DNA from: Pogona vitticeps
Taxonomy: Eukaryota; Chordata; Lepidosauria; Squamata; Agamidae
Assembly: GCF_051106095.1 (NCBI RefSeq)
Contig: NC_135783.1
Location: forward strand, 309,022,322-309,086,321
Direction: 5' to 3'
DNA length: 64,000 bases
In this document: one piece after another, positions 57,785-64,000 of the stretch
Position numbering within the stretch: position 1 is the stretch's first letter
How the letters are laid out: each line of letters starts with the position of its first letter
Translations under genes and position numbers: made by a program
Notes under the pieces: generated by a model
Told to the model about the DNA's origin: nothing
The model's input: the letters and a program-made list of their open reading frames with translations, nothing else
Database searches by the model: none

Positions 57785-59989
57785 GTGGCTTACAAAATTT
57801 TCATTTTAAATTAATTATTTCCAGATCTGATTTATGCCAGCAAAACTTTACACAACAGGATTTTACCCATTATTTAAAAAATATATATATTGTAACCTTA
57901 TCCATATCATGAACCTATTTAGGCCTGGACTTTTTTTTGTTTTGCTACTATCAGAACTTCCAACTATAGTTTGCTTAGTCAGCAGATCCCTGCAAGTAGC
58001 ATTCTTGACCAAAACCAAGTGGAAACAGTGGGGTGAACAAATAAAAAGAAACAAAAGAACATAGGCAAGGCAACACTTACTGTATAACCAACTGAACACT
58101 AGAATCTGTTCAGTCAAAATAAGAGTTATGTTACAAGGGCAGATGCAGCTCTTGGCCCCAGATTTGGGGGGGGGGGAGGAGGTGATTATTTAACTCTTTC
58201 CAAACCGTCAATCACCTAGCAATATTCAAATTGACTAGAGGATGGTCCCACAGTTTTTCTTTCCCTCATTATGGTATTCAGTGAATTCATGGATGGGCGT
58301 AGCCAGGTTACTAACAGGTAAAACTTCCAGCCTATGACAGTGAGCCAACAGCAATATTTAGCTCCTTCCATTTTTGTTCATTAAATCAGCAGTGGAAGGA
58401 AGCCAAAAGTATATCGAAGTCGCCAATTATGTCTGCTTAATAAGATTGTGCTATCTGCTACTGAGAAGAGCAATGAGCTTTATAAACTTTGACATGCAAA
58501 CCCTTCTCATCTTTTGACAAGGAATGTGCAGTATGTACATGGAAATCTGCCAAAGCAAACCATGTTGACAAACATATATAATCCCTTGGGAAAATTATCC
58601 TTCAGCCAAAATCTCTACAGTTGGAATTTAAAGAACAATCCTATATTAGCAACCTAACTTCTTACATTTCAGAGGTTATTGTGACCTGCAGATAAAATGG
58701 AGGTAAATTTTTGTTCGGGGGCAGTTCCTATGTAAGAGTTCTCCGTATGTAGTATTTGCAGCACTCTACAGCTAATAAGCAACATCAAAATATGTACTAA
58801 CAATATGTACAACCAAGAGAAATAAAACTTCTGATCAGAGTAACTTCTGCAATTCAAGGCTTCTTTGTGGATGGCAGAAATATCCACATCATTCTTCACG
58901 CCATGACTTGGGTCTGAACACTCCACCTCATGCAGAATACAACCAATCTGGAGCCTAATATGCACCAGCCAATTCTACATTATCCACACATGTTCATTTT
59001 GTTGTATACTGATATTCAGTACTTTTTAAAAAGAATTAAAAGGAAGACATAAAAGAAAGTAAGAACAGAAAGAAGCAATGTCTGATTGCTTCATATCTCA
59101 CACTGTGTGGCTTTAAGGTTAAAACAGACAAACCTGGATTAACTTCTTAAAAAGCTATCCTTGAAGGAGAGCTTTTTCCTTTCCCAGTTTAATGTATAGA
59201 ACCCAAAGTCACACAGTTATAGGTCTGTCTATCTGTTCTTGCTCTTCCCCTCCTTCCACAGCTGAAAACAGGACAAGAGAGTTTTAAAGAAGGATGTTTG
59301 GCCTCTTCATACATCTTGTACGGCCAGAACCTGTCCAAACTGATTTAGTCTCCCACATTCTGCAGTCACAATACATGCACAAAACAGACTCAAAGTAACT
59401 AACTTTTAAAAAACTGCTGAGGAAAAAAGGTCTTCACATCCCGTTCTTTAGTCATTGGATGGAGCCCTCTTTATCTGGTTAATGTGTGAATGGACACACA
59501 GCCAAAGGCAACCTTAACAAAAATACAGGTTTTCCTTTATGTAGCAAATTGCAAGGAACACCAGGTCTTGGATTTTTTATTTTAGAGAATGTCTCTTGCC
59601 TAAGGGCACTTGGTTGGTGATATAGTAATACATAAGCAAATGTACACAGCAAGAGATGACTGTTCTGAAGATAGCTTCTGCTTCTATATCCTCATACATT
59701 CCAGTGATATAGTACAGTTAGCAATCAGCTAGACAAAAAAGCTAATCCAATCAAAACCAAAGAGAATGAAAACAACAACAACAAACAAGCCCCAAATCAC
59801 TTTTTAATAAGAAAGGAAAATGGGGAGGGGCCTGCAAAAGCAGGCTGTTGAAATTCACTTACTTAAAATCTGTTCTGTACACAGACTTGGATTATCCTGT
59901 GGAGCTACTACACAGGCTACTGAAACTGTTGACATTGAACAGTCATAGTACATAGGATGATCAATTTATTAAGGAGGCTTTAGACTCTG

Positions 59990-60066
59990 CTTGGCCATGC
60001 TGGATAAGAATTCAGGGAGTTCCTGTTCAAACCATTTGGAGGGCAAAAGACTGCTCACCTCTGATT
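59990..60066. mobile_element. hAT-type MITE end fragment
   Basis: GAATTCAGGGAGTTCCTG, CAAACCATTTGGAGGGC and AAAAGACTGCTCACCTCTG follow the right end of the family at 41000-41234. Confidence 0.55.
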
Positions 60067-60510
60067 TACACAACATATTTTTGCTATATGTAGTCTCAGA
60101 GGGAATTAGTGGGTATATTTTCTACCGCTCAGAAACAAGAACAGTCAGAATAGAAGGCATTCATATTTAGTGGTTCTGAAAGCCAGTAATTTGCTGGTCC
60201 CTAATTTCTGACCTCATAGCTATACTGTATTTTCCATTCCTCAATTAACAAGTTTTTGCAAAACCTCAAACCAAACCTTAGCAATTGGGATATTGATTTT
60301 TCTTTTTTTTTTTGGGGGGGGGGTTAGAACTGAAATAATTTAAGCAATTTATAAGCAACTGACCAAAAAGGATAGTTTTAAAGACTTGCTTCTACTTCAT
60401 AGCTGAGCAAGGATTACTATTAAAAATTAAAAATAATAATCATTCATTATAATTTAGTATTTGATAGTATCTTCCTAAGATCCAGAAGCTACTTGTTTGC
60501 AGTTGTTTTA

Positions 60511-60529
60511 AACACACACACACACACAT
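60511..60529. repeat. (CA)n short run
   Basis: About nine CA units. Confidence 0.8.
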
Positions 60530-61560
60530 GTATGTAATCAATGTATGCATGTCTGCATAAATTTATTTATCTTGTAGAAACACACATAATATATGCATAT
60601 TTTATTCATTTAATAAACTGCATTAAGACAGATTAGTCTTACGTGCTTAGAAAGATAAAAAGAAAATATATTTTCTGGTGAAGATTTTTTTTAAAAACGC
60701 TCAGACATACACTTTGCCTTTTGAAAATGTACAAATTTCACATCTGAATAGTTTTTGTTTGTTTGTTCATGTGATCTACAAACAACTGACATCATCACGC
60801 TGACTATTAATAGAACAATTCTTCAACCAATACTTGGCTGAAGAAAAGCAAATGACTCACTGCCATGATCAGAGCAGCCAAAAATCCTCTGAAAAGGCAG
60901 AACTGGATAATCCTTTCATAATTACAGCCAACTGTTATGCAGAAAAGAACAGTTATAAGCGGATGCTATATAAGAGCAAGAAGCCCTTTGCAGATCTGCA
61001 GCATTACCTTCCAGCTTGTCTTCCTCTTGTCTCCTTTTTAAAGAGGTCATATAAAGTACCTATCTTTCATTAAAAATGTTTGCAGTTCTACATTTTACCT
61101 TTAGATGTCAGCAATTTTGTTCTTTAAGAGCTCACATTCTACGTTTGAAGAAACATCCAAATGGAAATGGATCAAAACTAGAAACAATTTTTGCCATGTA
61201 TTTGAATCCAAAATGGGTTTCCTCTTCTCCTTTTAAATGAGCATAAGCCACTCAGGATCCCTGATCTGATGAATGACCACAAACTTGATGGAGGGTTTTC
61301 AAACCCTGCATTGTTTTCCTAGTGAAGATATCTGTTATCTGCTATCTGATGCAGGTACATGAAGGACATGAACTTAAAACTTCTGGCATTAATTCAATAA
61401 CATACCATTCACAAATTCTTAAAGCTTGCTGGAGGCCACATGCCATGAGAGAAGTATGCCTTGTCATCCATCTTAAGATACCAGTTTGAAGACGTGGAAA
61501 GTGGTTGCTCTATCTTGGTGGCCTTTCTTGTTAGCCAACCTTCATTACTAATCAGAGTAA

Positions 61561-62043
61561 TGTGAGAGGCTATGCGGACAGAGTAATCTTCCCCTCTGTT
61601 GAAGCTTTAGCAAACTTTCTAAGCTGGTTTAAGAGATTTGGCTGGAAGGGACCTTTCCGGACCGGGCTGTTAGTCAGTCCAGCAGTAGTTTGGAGTGTTC
61701 CCTCTCTGACTTTGAAGAGAGCCTTGCTTATCTGCTTAAAAGTATTTTCAGTCTGCTGGCAGTTATGCTGTTAGTCATGTACGTGTGCAATCAGTATAGA
61801 GTTATGAGTCAGGCAAGACCTATTCATGTAACCATCATGTTTTGTTCTGCAACATGCTGGTTTTTGTTTTGTTCCGAACTGTGAGTAAATGGAGTCTTTT
61901 ATTCTTTCTCTTACCAATGTCTTAGACTGAGTTTCTGAGACTGTAAGTGAACATAAAGTGTGGTCTGCTATGGAAATACCTGAAACTAATTCTGCTCTAC
62001 ACTTTCTGCTGTGTAGCTAGAGGTATTTAATCAAAAACTCACA
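61561..62043. mobile_element. Possible fossil LTR
   Basis: Begins TGTGAGAGG and could end AAAACTCACA, giving inverted TGTGAG/CTCACA ends, with an ATGGAGTCTTTTATTC stretch near the middle. The 5-bp flanks do not match, so this is a weak call. Confidence 0.25.
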
Positions 62044-62280
62044 CTCTGCAAAGAGCCTCTTCAGACTGTCACTTTCATGTTTCAGAAGCAATGACTAGAG
62101 AAGGTGCATCCAGCATGCCCCTATCTTCGCATGTGGGCCCGATGCTTTAAGATGTAACAGTGGTATTCTCTGCCAAGAACTGAATATACCCAAAATGATT
62201 TACAGTGATCTAGAAATAGCTGTAGCTTATTTTGAAAATGCCTGACTGCAATCCTACACACAACATATTAAAAATATATA

Positions 62281-62683
62281 CAGTGGTACCTCGCATAACG
62301 GGCGCCCCGTTTAACGACGAATCCGCATAGTGACAATGTTTTTGTGATCGCTTTTGCAATTGCATAATGATGTTTTCTATGGGGGGAAATCGCTTTGTGA
62401 TGATCGGTATTACCGATTATTGCATAACGATGTTTTTCCCCTAGCTGATCGGTGGTTCCAAAATGGCCACCGGGTAAAACAGGGACGGATTCCTCGCTTA
62501 CCGGGTGCCCAAAATGGCTGCTGTATGGAGGATTTTCGCTTAAAAGGTACGTTTTAAGCCCACAGGAACGCACTGAAGGGGTTTCAATGCATTCCTATGG
62601 GCTTTTTAAATCCGCATAGCGACGAATCCGTATAGTGACGATTTTTGCTGCACAGATTATTGTCGCTATGCGGGGCACCACTG
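62281..62683. mobile_element. Tc1/mariner (pogo/Tigger-like) MITE
   Basis: A 403-bp element flanked by TA (62279-62280 and 62684-62685). Left end CAGTGGTACCTCGCATAACG; right end reverse complement CAGTGGTGCCCCGCATAGCG, 16 of 20 identical. The interior repeats CGCATAGTGACAAT- and GCATAACGATG-like text in both orientations. No transposase. Confidence 0.9.
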
Positions 62684-63569
62684 TATTGTAGTTTTAAAAA
62701 AATTAGCCTTAAATTCATCAATTTAAGTTCAAAAGAGAAAGAGTAACTGCATTGGAAAGAGAATTTCTGAGTTAACATATTTAGGTTCAGTGTGTCGATA
62801 TCTATGCTTTCTAGAAAAATACATATTTTGGAAATATTGATATTAATTCATTTCACTATAAAAACAAAACTTTCAAATAGAAAAATTCAAATTTTTTTCA
62901 GAGTATGAAGATGCCAAAAGGATCAAAAGTTCTGTGTTTCTTTCTGAAATATAATGGCACTGGGTTTCTTCAGATTTGAGGAATTCATGTCAGAATAAGC
63001 TAAAGAGTACTGTGAAGAAGGTACCCGTGGTATCTTCCTTTGTGAGAAAGGAAAATTACCAGTGATCACATGTCAGTTGTAATATTACCTAAAGTTCATA
63101 GGCTGCAATGAATCTGAACAAAATAGTGCTGATGTAGCAGTACATAAAATTGAACTGTAAGTCAATAATGAAAATATTGAAGAAAAAAATCTTGCTTATT
63201 TTCTGTGATTTAATAAACACTTTCCTACAATTATTATCCTTCCATTACAAATCAATCTGCTTAAATCAGTAAAATAACCGATTACACAAACTTGACCTAG
63301 AGTGAGTCAGAATGGTTCTGAATAGTCATCAACTACAGGCTCCATGGTTCCAGCTTTACAAATCTTAAAGAACTCTGCTTGCTGTTAATAGATCATATAA
63401 AATTATTTATCTTAGATCTGTGAAGAAGCTTAATGATATATTTATTGCTGAGTTAAAATGAGTGCAGGAATTTACTCAGCTGGGAATAGCAACATGGGAA
63501 CTATAGGTTAATAGTGAAACATTGCAATAAAGCTAAAGGATAACTGCACTTAAAATATAGTGTTATGTA

Positions 63570-63720
63570 TTGTATATACTGAAGTATAAGCCTAGTTTTT
63601 CAGCACATTTTTTTGCTGAAAAAACACCTCCTCAGCTTATACTTCAGTCAGTGTAAAAATTACATGTTCTTCCCTGCAGTGTGGGTGTTCTCCAGACTCC
63701 CCCAGTCATCTACGGGCACC
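63570..63720. mobile_element. Left part of a mariner-like non-autonomous element
   Basis: GTATATACTGAAGTATAAGC, CTAGTTTTTCAGCACATTTT and the inverted TCAGCTTATACTTCAGTCAG form a small hairpin at the left end of a family seen widely in reptile genomes. The right end was not found before 64000. Confidence 0.55.
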
Positions 63721-64000
63721 TGCAGCCTCTGTGGGTGGTTCGATGACCCGGATTATGTACACTGCATTTCCACTTCCAGGACACTGCCATCCTCCTCCTT
63801 AAGCATATTCTATGTACCCACCTTCCTCTTCCCACCTTCCTCCTCCATCCTGCATCTCCCTCCATCTTGTTACACAGCAGTAGAGCAGTAGATAAGTGCA
63901 GCATCTGGTATGAGTCCTCCCTCCACAGGCAGTGAAGTCTGTCTCACATCTCAGAAGGGCAGTATCTTCAAAAACATTTAACCTACTGATGCCTCAATTA

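Larger units (their letters stand above)
43912..64000 (-). other. Inferred upstream intron of STXBP6
   Basis: The exon at 43754 begins in phase 1 and needs an upstream exon ending with the TDRKPEF...SKIMG part of amisyn. I looked for that segment on the minus strand up to 64000 and did not find it. The gene is known to have very long introns, so this stretch is best read as intron. Outside the listed elements (44277-45515, 46160-46370, 48404-49168, about 49250-50400, 50565-50720, 51150-56070, 56390-56610, 57574-57784, 59990-60066, 61561-62043, 62281-62683, 63570-63720) I see only AT-rich unique DNA. Confidence 0.6.

Noticed and set aside
1-64000. CRISPR arrays, operons, tRNA or rRNA genes
   Set aside because: None seen. 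The tRNA-like segments all belong to SINEs, and the sequence is eukaryotic.

Overview
The window looks like nuclear DNA of a squamate reptile, most likely a lizard. The basis is its repeat mix: RTE-BovB, L2 and CR1 LINEs, Penelope-like elements, tRNA-derived SINEs of the kinds common in squamates, hAT and Tc1/mariner MITEs, many AAAT-tailed 3' ends, and an AT-rich background. The species cannot be named from this sequence.

One host gene can be recognised: STXBP6 (amisyn), on the minus strand. Two coding exons are present. A 158-nt exon at 43754-43911 encodes most of the C-terminal SNARE-like coiled coil. The terminal exon ends at 40606 and supplies only seven more residues and the stop codon, followed by a 3' UTR of about 4.5 kb that probably ends near 36010. 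The earlier exons are not seen, so about 43912-64000 is read as an intron that continues beyond the window. About 1-36000 is read as intergenic DNA downstream of the gene.

Layout. 1-900: CR1 scrap and a fossil solo LTR with a 5-bp target duplication. 1490-7680: SINEs, an L2-type tail, simple repeats and a GC-rich patch. 7680-11640: a nest in which a near full-length BovB (minus strand, 9-bp target duplication) sits inside an old L2 and itself carries an L2-type tail. 12550-29100: SINEs, BovB scraps, CR1, a hAT MITE with 8-bp target duplication, a mariner MITE and an LTR-like stretch. 29150-34270: three Penelope-like copies. 36000-43911: STXBP6 3' end, with a palindromic Penelope copy inside the 3' UTR. 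44270-64000: hAT MITEs, SINEs, a possible LTR, a young L2 with an uninterrupted 1017-residue ORF, a truncated L2 facing it tail to tail, an unexplained 211-bp palindrome and mariner MITEs.

The observation most worth following is a hammerhead-ribozyme-like core carried by the Penelope copy at 38950-38994. It lies on the sense strand of the inferred STXBP6 3' UTR, inside a roughly 215-nt foldback. Next are the apparently intact L2 and the palindrome at 57574-57784.
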